64,000 nt of DNA from JAGNHS01 sp964609695 (GTDB taxonomy: Bacteria; Bdellovibrionota; UBA2428). This document shows, one piece after another, positions 51,912 to 60,857 of this stretch. Position numbers and translations under genes: made by a program. The notes beneath the pieces were generated by a model. That model was not told the DNA's origin and did not search any database. It saw only the letters and a list, made by a program, of their open reading frames with translations. How positions within the stretch are numbered: position 1 is the first letter of the stretch; each line of letters begins with the position of its first letter. The stretch is from positions 62,001 to 126,000 of the forward strand of contig CAZSSP010000004.1 in the NCBI GenBank assembly GCA_964609695.1. Reading direction: 5' to 3'.

Positions 51912-52565
51912 AAGAGAGCTGTTATTAATCCAGCCTCGAAACGATCCGACACGCTCGACTTCACTGTAATCATCGTTTTTTCTAAGAATTCTAACCCTTG
52001 AACCTGATGTTGCTTGTGCGGTTTCTTCCGCTGCATCAAGGGGGGCAGCTCTCAATGTGGAATCCTTTTGAACGATGGCAAAACTTTTTCCTAAAGAAGT
52101 GAAGAGTGCAGAAATGATGAGAAAAATAATTAGACAAATACCAAGGATAGACTGTCTTTTGCTAAGAACTTTAATAAATTTAGCAGATAAAAGTATAAAG
52201 CCTAAAAGACCCGCAATGAAAAATTGTTCTTCGGCCCTTACATAGCTTTGAAGTGTAAATGCCCATTCAGATGGATGCTCCATGGGCATTCCTCTTCCGC
52301 CAGGTATTAAGTTTTGAGCAATTTCTATGTCTTTTCTAATGTCGCTATTAAAGCGATCGCTTTTTTGAGCTTCGTATAGGTGCCAAATCCCCGAGCCAAA
52401 ATTTTTATTGGAAATCATGGCACGGCCTAAATAATAATCTAAGCCAGGTGAACGCCATCCATTACTGTATAAGTTTTCTAAGTCTTTTTGAGCTTCGGGA
52501 TATTTTCCCTTAGCGAGGCTATCTAAGGCTTGTTTATAGAGACTTTGTAAATTCTCTTGAGCCAT
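51897..52565 (-). CDS. BatE-like TPR and SH3-type membrane protein
   Basis: Product of 222 residues: N-terminal TPR-like helices (about 5-75), two membrane segments (about 115-132 and 141-158), and a C-terminal SH3-like domain (KDSTLRAAPLDAAEETAQATSG..VRILRKND). This is the architecture of BatE-type proteins from the Bacteroides aerotolerance (Bat) operon. None of the other bat genes (BatA, BatB, BatD) is adjacent. Overlaps the upstream gene's frame by 32 bases at its start. Confidence 0.82.
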   Translation of the reverse strand: MAQENLQSLYKQALDSLAKGKYPEAQKDLENLYSNGWRSPGLDYYLGRAMISNKNFGSGIWHLYEAQKSDRFNSDIRKDIEIAQNLIPGGRGMPMEHPSEWAFTLQSYVRAEEQFFIAGLLGFILLSAKFIKVLSKRQSILGICLIIFLIISALFTSLGKSFAIVQKDSTLRAAPLDAAEETAQATSGSRVRILRKNDDYSEVERVGSFRGWINNSSLLFFR

Positions 52566-52899
52566 GACTTTGTTGGAGAGTGTGTATCTCCGCCTCTAGG
52601 GCTTTAATAAAAGTTTCTAGCTCTGCAATTTGATTTTTTAACTGACGATTCTCTTCAGACAAACGAAGATAGTCGTTAGCAGCGTGGGCTCCTAAAGAAT
52701 CTTCCTTTCGCAGACTAGCATTTACGTTCATTCTGCTAAATAAAGGCGCTCGACCCAAAGTTTCAGCGGAATCTTCCAAATAATATTTTCCCTTTTCTAA
52801 ATGAAAAGGAATTGTGCGAGCCCTGATTCTTCGACGAAGAGTAGATTGGGATACTCCAAATTTTGCTGCGTATGATGCTAGATCAATCCATGTTGCCAT
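52534..52899 (-). CDS. HTH protein with C-terminal coiled coil
   Basis: Product of 121 residues from the ATG at 52899. The N-terminus ATWIDLASYAAKFGVSQSTLRRRIRARTIPF reads as a helix-turn-helix of the excisionase/MerR type (SQSTLRRR recognition helix), followed by a linker and a coiled coil (about 80-115). An earlier start at 52938 would add 13 residues. It overlaps the BatE-like gene by 32 bases and is probably co-transcribed with it. Its target is not known. Confidence 0.7.
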   Translation of the reverse strand: MATWIDLASYAAKFGVSQSTLRRRIRARTIPFHLEKGKYYLEDSAETLGRAPLFSRMNVNASLRKEDSLGAHAANDYLRLSEENRQLKNQIAELETFIKALEAEIHTLQQSHGSREFTKSL

Positions 52900-53018
52900 A
52901 TCTAATCTTGAATTTAACCCGATTTTCAAAATATTCAAGGACTTATCAAAAGATTTCTTTATGCGTTAGTGGGAATGGAGGGAAAGATCAAAATACTTTT
53001 CTGGTTTAAAATGGAACT

Positions 53019-54167
53019 ATGGATCTTGGATCAAAAAAGAAAATTGCATTTGTTTGTAGCGGGGGTGCGGTTAAAGCAGCAGCCTTTCATATGGGTGTAG
53101 CTCTATCATTGCAGAGGGTAGGTTTTCATTTTGTTGGTGGAAGTCGAAAATCTCAGCCCGATCAAGCTCCTATGGATCCCTCAAAAGCCATTCGTGTTTA
53201 TGTGGGAGCATCAGCAGGAAGCTTAATATCAACCTTTTTAGCTCAGGGCGGCAATCTCTTAGATCTCGTTGCGGCTTATAGAAATGATAAAAGTATAGAG
53301 GGAATAGCCGGATTGAAATACCGGCAAATGTTTTCTTCTAGATTGTCGGCCTCTGAAGCGGTTCTTAATTTAGATTCATTCTTTTTTAATTTTCTAAAGA
53401 GCAAAAGTTTTAGCAGTCCATTTAACACTAATGGAATTAAGGAATATTTAAATTCTCAAATAATTTCTCATGATAATTTTGCCGATTTAGAGTCGGATTT
53501 ATTTATTGTTGCTACAAAGCTCAACGATCCACAGAAACTGGTTTTTGGTCGTTATAAATCGTCACCCTCTGTAAATTATCTTCAATATCGTAATGACGTT
53601 AGTATCAGCGATGCTTGTGCGGCCAGTATGTCTTTGCCCCCGGTTTATCATCCTTATACAATGCAATTGGGAGGAGAGGCTCACGATCTATTTGATGGTG
53701 AGGTGAGAGAGCCCCTAAATGCGCACATAGCGCGAGACGCCGACTGTGACTTAATTATTTGTAGTTATACGTATCAGCCACTTCGTTTAACTAAGCCTGA
53801 GGATTCCTTAAGTAAGAAGGGGATGTTGGCGATTACATTGCAGGCAGTTTATCAAAGTTTAGAGGAAAAGATTCAAGTCGCTAGAGGGGCACGAATGAAA
53901 GAGCGGGCTCTCTTAGATTTTGTTCATAAATTTTGTAAGAAAAATAACATAGAAACTAAATTAGAAGATGAGCTGTGTGAGGAAATTGAAGCCAGGATGT
54001 CTTATAAAAGTCATATTGATTATATTTATATTCATCCAAAATCTTCAGATTTAGACATGTTTATGATGCCGCATTTTTCTCTGAATCGAAAACATACAGA
54101 AGCCATTGTGAAAAAGGGTTACTTGGCCGGGCTGTCTGGCGTTAGAGGACTAGGAATTAAAAATTAA
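53019..54167 (+). CDS. Patatin-like phospholipase
   Basis: Serine lipase/acyl hydrolase of the patatin family, 382 residues. The catalytic serine is S65 in GASAGS (GxSxG), and the catalytic Asp is D226 in LFDGEV. The usual oxyanion glycine loop GGGxRG is altered to SGGAVKAAAFH (about 14-24), which is a departure from the norm. There is no signal peptide, so it acts in the cytoplasm or is exported by another route. It could attack phospholipids of host or prey membranes, which is inference. It starts six bases after a TAAAAT box and has no ribosome site. Confidence 0.85.
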   Translation: MDLGSKKKIAFVCSGGAVKAAAFHMGVALSLQRVGFHFVGGSRKSQPDQAPMDPSKAIRVYVGASAGSLISTFLAQGGNLLDLVAAYRNDKSIEGIAGLKYRQMFSSRLSASEAVLNLDSFFFNFLKSKSFSSPFNTNGIKEYLNSQIISHDNFADLESDLFIVATKLNDPQKLVFGRYKSSPSVNYLQYRNDVSISDACAASMSLPPVYHPYTMQLGGEAHDLFDGEVREPLNAHIARDADCDLIICSYTYQPLRLTKPEDSLSKKGMLAITLQAVYQSLEEKIQVARGARMKERALLDFVHKFCKKNNIETKLEDELCEEIEARMSYKSHIDYIYIHPKSSDLDMFMMPHFSLNRKHTEAIVKKGYLAGLSGVRGLGIKN

Positions 54168-55825
54168 AGGGCTGCCTGGCTGATAACCCCAGCCTTTGTT
54201 CGAACCACTTCAACAGAGAGTATTTTATTAGATTTAGAGTCTTTTAAAATGAGGTGCCACTCACCGCTTGATACAGAAGTGATTGCAAACTTAACGGCTT
54301 CATTCTGATCAACATAGTTTTCATCAAAAAAGTTAAAGTCTGCACGAGCCTTGTTTCCAAAAGAATCAATCAATTCAAGTTTAAGATCTTTTCTTCCTGC
54401 TAAAGACCTATCAATTTTACCTAAAATGATACCTTTGTTTTTTAGATCTAGATTTTTGTTTGAGAGTAAAGCTTGAAGTTGTTTAGGAGTGAAGAGTGCA
54501 ACATCTTTTAAAAGCGACGAATTGCTATGAGAAACGTTGAGCCATGTTGTTAAGTATTGCTTATTTGAAGCTCCCAATTCACTTTGTTGTTTGGCGGGAT
54601 CAATTTCAAGTTCAATAACGTCGGGAAAGGGTCGTTTGAAGAGGTTGGGTATTTTTACGTAACCTTCTTCATCGGGCCAATAAATGCCCTTCTGTCCACC
54701 TACTGTGGTCATTATGGGAGTTCCGCTTGGAGGCGTTCCATAAACGGCATCGCTTATCGAAAATACATATTCGTAAGGGCGAGAATCGAGAATGCTCACA
54801 GAAAATTCTTTAGGCGCACCAAGCGTATTTAAGATGGCAGAGGGCCATTCGCTTTTTGAGTTTTCAGTGGGCATTAAATATTGAAGTTTTGAACTTAGGT
54901 GAGCGGCAAGAAAGTCACCCGTTGGCCCGCTTTGTTGAGCGAAAGGAAGAAACACGCCGAAAAGGCCAACGGAATAAAATGTATGGGCTGGCTCAACGTC
55001 TTGTAAGTCTAAAAAGACGTTTGAAATAGGTTTGAGTTTTGTATCTAAAAACTTTCCGAAAATAACATGCTTTTTGTCGTCTTTAATTGAAAGCGATTTG
55101 AAAATAGGTTCTTTGCGAGTTTCTGGATAAAGCACAACGGGGGTGACTTGACCGAGGTGAGCGTAGCCCACTGCGGGTAGATATCCATTTTTATAAACTA
55201 CAAAACGGGTGGAATGTGTTCGGGCAAATGGAGCTTGAGCAAGTCCGTGTAAATCGGTAGTCGTGCTAAGCGCATAATTTGGATGAATCCAGTGAATTTC
55301 AGCATTTTCAATAGCTTTGGGGTTTTGGTTTAAGAGAGTGACTTCATCCAAAACCAATACCGTGGCTTGCTGACCATTGGCTTTGGGCAGTTGTTTAATT
55401 GAAATTGCTTTTGGAGAAGATGAAACTTCAACAGGCTTAGTTTCAGCTTTAGTTATTTTTGGAAGAGCAATGCTCGTAGATGAGAAGATTGGTGTTTCAA
55501 TCTTTTTTGAAGCTAGAATACTAACGGGTTGGGTCGAAGTTGAAACTTGCTTCTGAAGTGGTTCTTGAAGATTTTCGTAAACTTCGGCTCTAATAAAAAA
55601 TGGACTTATTAAAGCTTCTTTTTTTGAAACTTTTTCATCGTTAGAGAGAATTGGAAAGGGTTGATAGCTTTTACGATCAAATCGTTGATCAAAAACTAAT
55701 GATTTTTCTGAAGGAGAAAGTGCTTTGTTTTGGAAAGTCCAATAAGGTTTATGCCAAGATTCGGCACATAGAAATTTACCGCTAAGCAAAGATGTCAAAC
55801 TTAAGTAAACTCCTAACTTTCTCAT
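54164..55825 (-). CDS. Large secreted protein with carboxypeptidase-regulatory-like region
   Basis: Product of 553 residues from the ATG at 55825, with a signal peptide (MRKLGVYLSLTSLLSGKFLC). A stretch at about 190-240 (LNQNPKAIENAEIHWIHPNYALST, with TDLHGLAQAPF) is like carboxypeptidase regulatory-type beta-sandwich repeats, commonly found in surface proteins. The rest is Ser/Thr/Lys-rich. No membrane segment is found after the signal. It converges on the patatin gene, with a 4-base overlap of stops. Function unknown. Confidence 0.72.
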   Translation of the reverse strand: MRKLGVYLSLTSLLSGKFLCAESWHKPYWTFQNKALSPSEKSLVFDQRFDRKSYQPFPILSNDEKVSKKEALISPFFIRAEVYENLQEPLQKQVSTSTQPVSILASKKIETPIFSSTSIALPKITKAETKPVEVSSSPKAISIKQLPKANGQQATVLVLDEVTLLNQNPKAIENAEIHWIHPNYALSTTTDLHGLAQAPFARTHSTRFVVYKNGYLPAVGYAHLGQVTPVVLYPETRKEPIFKSLSIKDDKKHVIFGKFLDTKLKPISNVFLDLQDVEPAHTFYSVGLFGVFLPFAQQSGPTGDFLAAHLSSKLQYLMPTENSKSEWPSAILNTLGAPKEFSVSILDSRPYEYVFSISDAVYGTPPSGTPIMTTVGGQKGIYWPDEEGYVKIPNLFKRPFPDVIELEIDPAKQQSELGASNKQYLTTWLNVSHSNSSLLKDVALFTPKQLQALLSNKNLDLKNKGIILGKIDRSLAGRKDLKLELIDSFGNKARADFNFFDENYVDQNEAVKFAITSVSSGEWHLILKDSKSNKILSVEVVRTKAGVISQAAL

Positions 55826-55864
55826 ATCAACTTCTGATGCTACATTTGATAGTAGAGCAAGGCA

Positions 55865-56890
55865 ATGAATCAAGAGTATAGAAAGATGACGCCTCAGAAA
55901 GAGCCGCTCTGCGCCGTGTTCCCAAGTTTATTCGTTAAAAATCAGAGCTTAGAGGTCAAAAAGTTGGCGGGAGATGCTTCAAAGCGCGAGTATTTTCGAA
56001 TTGAGCAAAATAAAAAATTTTTTATTCTCCAGACTGACGATCCTTTCCCTGGGGTGTCACCGAAGCAACATCCGTTTTTAGCGGCTCAAGCTATTTTCAA
56101 AAAGATTAATTTGCCGGTTCCAAATATACATTCAACATGGCCTGAGTCTGGCTGGGTATTAATGGAAGATCTTGGCGATTTGTTTCTTCAGAAGCAGCCC
56201 GAAGAAAAGCATTACAAAAGGGCGCTGGATCATCTTGTCTTGTTGGCCGAAAAGGCTCATCAAAATTTTTTTAAAGAAACTCATGACGAACTTTCTTTGG
56301 CGCCTCATTGGAATTGGGCGTTTGATGAGAAAAAACTTTGCGATGAAATGCTTTATACGCAAGCCTATTTGGTTGAAGAATATTGTCACAAAGATGGAAA
56401 AGATTTTCTCAAATTAGTGGAAAAGATTTGCCAGGAGCTTGCGGCGAGACCGAGAGTGTTTTGCCATCGTGATTATCACAGTAGAAATTTAATGATAACA
56501 AGCCAGGAGCTTTACATCATTGATTTTCAAGATGCGCGAATGGGTCCTTTGTCTTATGATGTGGCTTCATTGTTGTGGGATCCTTACGTGAAGATGGACG
56601 ATGCCTTTAGAGCGAGGCTTTTGAATTATTGGAAAGCCGCTTTACCTTCTAGTCTAAAGTCTTCTGATTTAGACAGAGAAATACATCTCATGAAAATACA
56701 AAGGCTATTAAAGGCAGCTGGTTCTTATGCAAGTTTTGTTTCTAAAAAGAATACAAAAGAATATTTACCGTATTTGTTGCCCGCTTTAGTGGAAGCTAAA
56801 AAAAGTTGCGAAGAATTAAAATTAAATAAACTCAGCGAATTTATTTCTGAGATTATGGAGATTCATCTAGAAAAGGAACGCGTAATTTAA
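55865..56890 (+). CDS. amgK: AmgK-like N-acetylmuramate/N-acetylglucosamine kinase
   Basis: Aminoglycoside-phosphotransferase-fold kinase that phosphorylates MurNAc or GlcNAc at position 1 in the cytoplasm, in the peptidoglycan recycling route of Pseudomonas. It has GDASKREYFRI (about 36-46, like the GDASFRRYFR of AmgK), LMEDLGD (about 99-105), the catalytic HRDYHSRN (201-208), and IDFQDARMGP (219-228). The 341 residues match. The gene's stop TAATG overlaps the murU start by one base, as in Pseudomonas, which strengthens the call. It is divergent from the secreted protein gene at 54164-55825. Confidence 0.87.
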   Translation: MNQEYRKMTPQKEPLCAVFPSLFVKNQSLEVKKLAGDASKREYFRIEQNKKFFILQTDDPFPGVSPKQHPFLAAQAIFKKINLPVPNIHSTWPESGWVLMEDLGDLFLQKQPEEKHYKRALDHLVLLAEKAHQNFFKETHDELSLAPHWNWAFDEKKLCDEMLYTQAYLVEEYCHKDGKDFLKLVEKICQELAARPRVFCHRDYHSRNLMITSQELYIIDFQDARMGPLSYDVASLLWDPYVKMDDAFRARLLNYWKAALPSSLKSSDLDREIHLMKIQRLLKAAGSYASFVSKKNTKEYLPYLLPALVEAKKSCEELKLNKLSEFISEIMEIHLEKERVI

Positions 56891-57975
56891 TGGCAGAATT
56901 AAAAGGCACTGTTGGAGTGGTTTTGGCCGCTGGCTTGGGAAATAGATTGCGTCCCAGCACTTTGTATTGTCCGAAGCCCCTGATTCCGGTGGCGGGAGTG
57001 GAGCCCTTATTTTTTGCTCTTCATCAATTTCAAGAAATTGGGATTAAAAGAGTTATTGTAAACGTTCATTATTTGCCTATGCAAATAACTGAGGCCCTAT
57101 CTCTGTGGAAAGGGCATTTTCCCGAAATGGAATTTAGGGTGTCCTATGAAATGGCCGAAATATTAGGAACAGGCGGAGCTCTAATTAAGATTGCAGAAGA
57201 AAATGGCGACTGGATTCAAGACGCTGGAATTTTATTACAAAATGGAGACACTCTGGCTTCTTTTGATCTTTTAAAACTCGTTGAAAATGCAGATCAAAGC
57301 ACTTTGGCGACTTCATTTAGAAATGATTTTTTAGAAAAGTATAACCCTCTTTGGTTGAATGCTCAGGGTGCTTGGGCTGGTATTGGGAAAGATCCAAAAT
57401 CAGAGGATTGGCTACCGGCTCATTTTTTTGGAGTTCATTATCTGAGTCCTAAAGCCGTTAGATCCATAAAAACTTTTTGTGGTGAGCTGAGATCTATAGA
57501 TTTGTTTAATGGAATATATAGACCTTTGTCTGATCATGGTTTTACCTTTAAATCTGTCGAGTTTTTGAAAAATTCAAACACGTCTGATTTTTGGTTCGAT
57601 ATGAACAACAAAGAGTTTTTGTTAAACGCTCAAGAACATCTTCTTTCTAAGAATAATCGAAGCGCTTGGTCTAAAATATTAGAACATCGTCATCCCGGAA
57701 TTAAAGAAATTGAAAGTGGGGTTTGGGTGAAAGGTGCAGGCAACTATTCAGGGGTTAGTTTTTCATCCCCAGTTGTTTTTGTTGAAGAAAACTCAAGCTT
57801 TTTAAATCGTTCTAATGAAATTTTAAAAATTGGACCTTCGGTTTCGTGGGTACAAGAGAAAAGTTTAGAACATAATCAACATCCACAAAACATTAAAAAC
57901 TCTGTTGTGATGTTGAAGAAAGCTTGGCAACACGATATCCCACAAGACATTCTTAATGATATCGTTTTGGCTTAG
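56890..57975 (+). CDS. murU: MurU-like N-acetylmuramate-1-phosphate uridylyltransferase
   Basis: Nucleotidyltransferase that turns MurNAc-1-phosphate and UTP into UDP-MurNAc, skipping de novo synthesis. The N-terminus VVLAAGLGNRLRPSTLYCPKPL is the pyrophosphorylase signature, with GTGGA and NGD motifs (about 94-121). The 361 residues are about 130 longer than Pseudomonas MurU (about 223), with a C-terminal domain resembling the beta-helix part of longer sugar nucleotidyltransferases. A mannose-1-phosphate or other sugar guanylyl/uridylyltransferase is possible, but the amgK neighbour favours MurU. It overlaps the permease gene by 20 bases. Confidence 0.8.
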   Translation: MAELKGTVGVVLAAGLGNRLRPSTLYCPKPLIPVAGVEPLFFALHQFQEIGIKRVIVNVHYLPMQITEALSLWKGHFPEMEFRVSYEMAEILGTGGALIKIAEENGDWIQDAGILLQNGDTLASFDLLKLVENADQSTLATSFRNDFLEKYNPLWLNAQGAWAGIGKDPKSEDWLPAHFFGVHYLSPKAVRSIKTFCGELRSIDLFNGIYRPLSDHGFTFKSVEFLKNSNTSDFWFDMNNKEFLLNAQEHLLSKNNRSAWSKILEHRHPGIKEIESGVWVKGAGNYSGVSFSSPVVFVEENSSFLNRSNEILKIGPSVSWVQEKSLEHNQHPQNIKNSVVMLKKAWQHDIPQDILNDIVLA

Positions 57976-58867
57976 AAAATTTTTTAAAACTCTTTTGTAT
58001 TTTTTTGTAGTTTCTCAGGCGCTTTATTGGGTTTGGAGTTTTTTGCCAGGAGATTTTGTAGATGTTGCATTAAAAGATTCGGCATCGTTTGAGGAAAAAA
58101 GTTTGTGGAAAAATGAGTTTGGATTAGTTGGCGACACCCTGACTCGTTGGAAAAATTTTGAATATAACTTCTATTTCGAAGGGGGTGGGCGCTCTTGGTC
58201 TTTTAATAGGCCAGTGTTTTCTGTGATTTTGGAAAGAATTCCGGGAAGTTTATTTCTGGCTTTGTGGAGCAGTTTAATTTCGTTAACATCAGTAATTTTA
58301 TTGTCGCTTTTTGCCTCAGATAAAGACAGGCTTTCAAAGCGTCTAAAACAAGCGTCAGCCTTTTTGTTAGGATTTCCAATCATTGTAATTGGCCCTTTTT
58401 TTATTTTAATTTTTTCTGTTTATTTTATTAAGCTAGAAATACTTTCAAGTTCTATAGTGTTTCCTCCCTTTCTTGCGGTTTTGTTGCTATCGTGGACACA
58501 GTTTTTGGTGGCCTTCCCCCTTTTTTTAGAAACTGTTAGATCTCTTTGGAAACAACCCTTTATAATAGGCTTAAGGTCCAGGGGTATTTCACTTTTTGAT
58601 ATAAAATATAAACATTTGTTTAAAAATTTAATTCCATTATTAGCCACGCAAATGGCGCTTTGGTTTTCTAGTGTTATTAGCGGTGTGCTCATTTTAGAAG
58701 TGCTTTTTGAAATTCCGGGGATGGGAAAATTGTTTCAAGAGGCGCTTTTGTCGAGAGATTTACCTTTAGTTCATGCCCTAGTTTTAACGTTTTCGGGAAT
58801 TTATATCTTTTGCTTTAATATTGCCGAAGTTGTTTCTAATAAATTTTATCCTGGGAGAAGCGCTTGA
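57956..58867 (+). CDS. ABC transporter permease (OppB/DppB family)
   Basis: Membrane permease of a peptide-type ABC importer, 303 residues. An N-terminal helix is followed by an extracytoplasmic segment and a core of five helices. The EAA-type cytoplasmic loop is GLRSRGISLFDIKYKHLFKN (about 203-222), and the typical VLILEVLFEIPGMGKLF follows. It overlaps murU by 20 bases and the next permease by 4. No substrate-binding protein or ATPase gene is adjacent. With AmgK, MurU and NagZ in the same operon it is probably a muropeptide or amino sugar importer. Confidence 0.9.
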   Translation: MISFWLRKFFKTLLYFFVVSQALYWVWSFLPGDFVDVALKDSASFEEKSLWKNEFGLVGDTLTRWKNFEYNFYFEGGGRSWSFNRPVFSVILERIPGSLFLALWSSLISLTSVILLSLFASDKDRLSKRLKQASAFLLGFPIIVIGPFFILIFSVYFIKLEILSSSIVFPPFLAVLLLSWTQFLVAFPLFLETVRSLWKQPFIIGLRSRGISLFDIKYKHLFKNLIPLLATQMALWFSSVISGVLILEVLFEIPGMGKLFQEALLSRDLPLVHALVLTFSGIYIFCFNIAEVVSNKFYPGRSA

Positions 58868-59661
58868 AGTTTCCTGAGAAGTTTTTTTGGTGTTTATTAG
58901 GGCTTAGTTTTTTGAGCGCCTATGTTGTGGCTACTAAAAAACCTTTACATTTAAATTCTATTCCAGAATGGCAGCCTCCCTCGTCTGAATTTTTTTTAGG
59001 AGTTGGTGAAAATAGTCTTAATCTTTTTAGGGCCGTTATTGAGGCGAGCATTCAAAGCATTATTCTTGCCGTAAGTGTTTCTTTTTTGAGCATTTTTATC
59101 GGAACGATTTTGAGTGGAATTATGTTTTTGGTGGGTGGAAAATCAGAAAAAGTTTTTGGCGATATTTTAAATTTTTTAAACTCGTTTCCAGTCCTTATTA
59201 TTTACTTAACATTGGGTTTGATTGTCTCAAATAGTTTATTGGGTTTAGTCTTAGTTTTGAGTTGTTTTTCTTGGGTTCATTATTCTCGATTTGTTAGAAG
59301 TTTTTTGATTGAACTAAGGCATAGAGATTTTGTAACAGCAGCTAAGGCCATGGGCTTAAAACCGAGTCGTATTTTTTTTAAGCATCTTTTACCTCAATTT
59401 ATTGAAAGGTTCCCCGTCATGTTTCTCGTGGGCTGCCGATCGGTTGTGTTAACAGAAAGTATGTTGAGTTTTTTGGGATTTGGGATAGCTACGGGAGATA
59501 GAATTTCTTTGGGATCATTAATTTTTACGGGACAACGCGCGATATTTAAGGCACCGCATGCTGTTTTGGTTCCGGCTCTCTCATTAGCCCTGCTTTTGCT
59601 TATTTTGCAAAGCTTGGTCGCCAGATTTCAGACCTTGTTAAGTGCTCCGGAGACAAGTTAA
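58864..59661 (+). CDS. ABC transporter permease (OppC/DppC family)
   Basis: Second permease half of 265 residues. It has five or six membrane helices and the EAA loop TAAKAMGLKPSRIFFKHLLP (about 158-177), followed by TESMLSFLGFGIATGDRISLG, which is typical of OppC-type proteins. It overlaps the OppB-type gene by 4 bases. Together they would form the channel of one importer, with binding protein and ATPases encoded elsewhere. Confidence 0.9.
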   Translation: MKFPEKFFWCLLGLSFLSAYVVATKKPLHLNSIPEWQPPSSEFFLGVGENSLNLFRAVIEASIQSIILAVSVSFLSIFIGTILSGIMFLVGGKSEKVFGDILNFLNSFPVLIIYLTLGLIVSNSLLGLVLVLSCFSWVHYSRFVRSFLIELRHRDFVTAAKAMGLKPSRIFFKHLLPQFIERFPVMFLVGCRSVVLTESMLSFLGFGIATGDRISLGSLIFTGQRAIFKAPHAVLVPALSLALLLLILQSLVARFQTLLSAPETS

Positions 59662-59697
59662 ACTGCATAGAGTGATTAAGTGGGAGGCGGCACGTAA

Positions 59698-60834
59698 ATG
59701 AGTGATAAAGAATTAGAAAAAAAAGTAGGCCAATTACTTTGTGTGGGTATTCCCGAAAAGCAAGTTTCAACCAACGACCTTAAAGTTTTGAATCGAGTTG
59801 GAGTTGGTGGAGTTATTCTTTTTAAAAAGAATTATGAGTCTGTGGCTCAATTGGTTGAGCTTACAAATTCATTACAAAAAGGAGTAGCGGCTGAAGCTTA
59901 TCGTGCTTTACCTTTGTTCATTGGAGTCGATCAAGAGGGCGGTCGCGTTCAAAGATTCGGTGATCCTTTTACAATTTTTCCTGCCATGGCCAAAGTTGGA
60001 GCCTTAAATTCGGCAAAAACAGCTTTTGAAGTGGGCTATGTTTTAGGTAAAGAGTTGTCGGCGGCAGGAATTAATTTGAACTTTGCACCCGTTGTTGACG
60101 TTCCACTCAACATGGAAGCTCCTGGCTTAGGAGATAGGGTTTTTTCTATAGACCCAGAAGTTGTTGCTGCTATGGGATCAGCTGTTGTTCGTGGAATTCA
60201 AAAGGGTGGTTGCGTTGGAGTTTTAAAACATTTTCCTGGTCATGGATCGGCTAACGTTGATTCGCATGAAGATTTGCCCATTTGCAAAAAGACTGTAGAA
60301 GAGTTTGAAGCTTTAGACTGGATTCCATTTCGAAAGTGTTTGAGGGCCAGAGCGGAAGCTGTGATGAGTGCCCATATCATGGTGCCTTCGATTGATGCCT
60401 CAAAACCAGCGACCTTTTCAAGAAAGATTCTTCAAGATTATTTAAGAAAAGAACTTAGACATCAAAAAATAATTTTTAGTGACGATTTAGAAATGGGCGC
60501 CATTTCTAAGAGGTATGCCTTAAAAGATGCAGCCTTTTTGGCCATTGATGCCGGCTGTGACATGATTTTGATTTGTCATGACTATGCACAAATTGAAGAT
60601 GTATGGATGCATCTGGTTAATGCATTCAAGACAGGTGCCTTGTCGGAGAAGAAATTAGACGAAAGCCTTCAGCGTATTGAAGACGTGAAAAAGAAATATT
60701 TACTCCCCTTGAAGTATGCTTCTAAAGATTTGGCTACGGCAATGATTGGTGCTCCGGTCTTTAAAGCCGTGGCTTCTGCAATTGTTGAAGGAAAGACCGT
60801 TGAAAACGGGCCCTCTACGCAAGCCGCTCAGTAA
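59698..60834 (+). CDS. nagZ: Beta-N-acetylhexosaminidase NagZ (GH3)
   Basis: Cytoplasmic glycosidase that removes GlcNAc from GlcNAc-anhydroMurNAc peptides in cell-wall recycling. The family loop KHFPGHGSANVDSHEDLP (about 178-195) carries the catalytic His-Asp dyad, the nucleophile Asp is in IFSDDLEMG (about 258-266), and GVDQEGGRVQRF (about 78-89) binds substrate. The 378 residues are near the usual 340 with a C-terminal extension. No signal peptide is found. It follows the permeases by 36 bases with a GGGAGG site, as the last gene of the recycling operon. Confidence 0.94.
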   Translation: MSDKELEKKVGQLLCVGIPEKQVSTNDLKVLNRVGVGGVILFKKNYESVAQLVELTNSLQKGVAAEAYRALPLFIGVDQEGGRVQRFGDPFTIFPAMAKVGALNSAKTAFEVGYVLGKELSAAGINLNFAPVVDVPLNMEAPGLGDRVFSIDPEVVAAMGSAVVRGIQKGGCVGVLKHFPGHGSANVDSHEDLPICKKTVEEFEALDWIPFRKCLRARAEAVMSAHIMVPSIDASKPATFSRKILQDYLRKELRHQKIIFSDDLEMGAISKRYALKDAAFLAIDAGCDMILICHDYAQIEDVWMHLVNAFKTGALSEKKLDESLQRIEDVKKKYLLPLKYASKDLATAMIGAPVFKAVASAIVEGKTVENGPSTQAAQ

Positions 60835-60857
60835 ATTTTAAATAATAAGGGCTGGAG

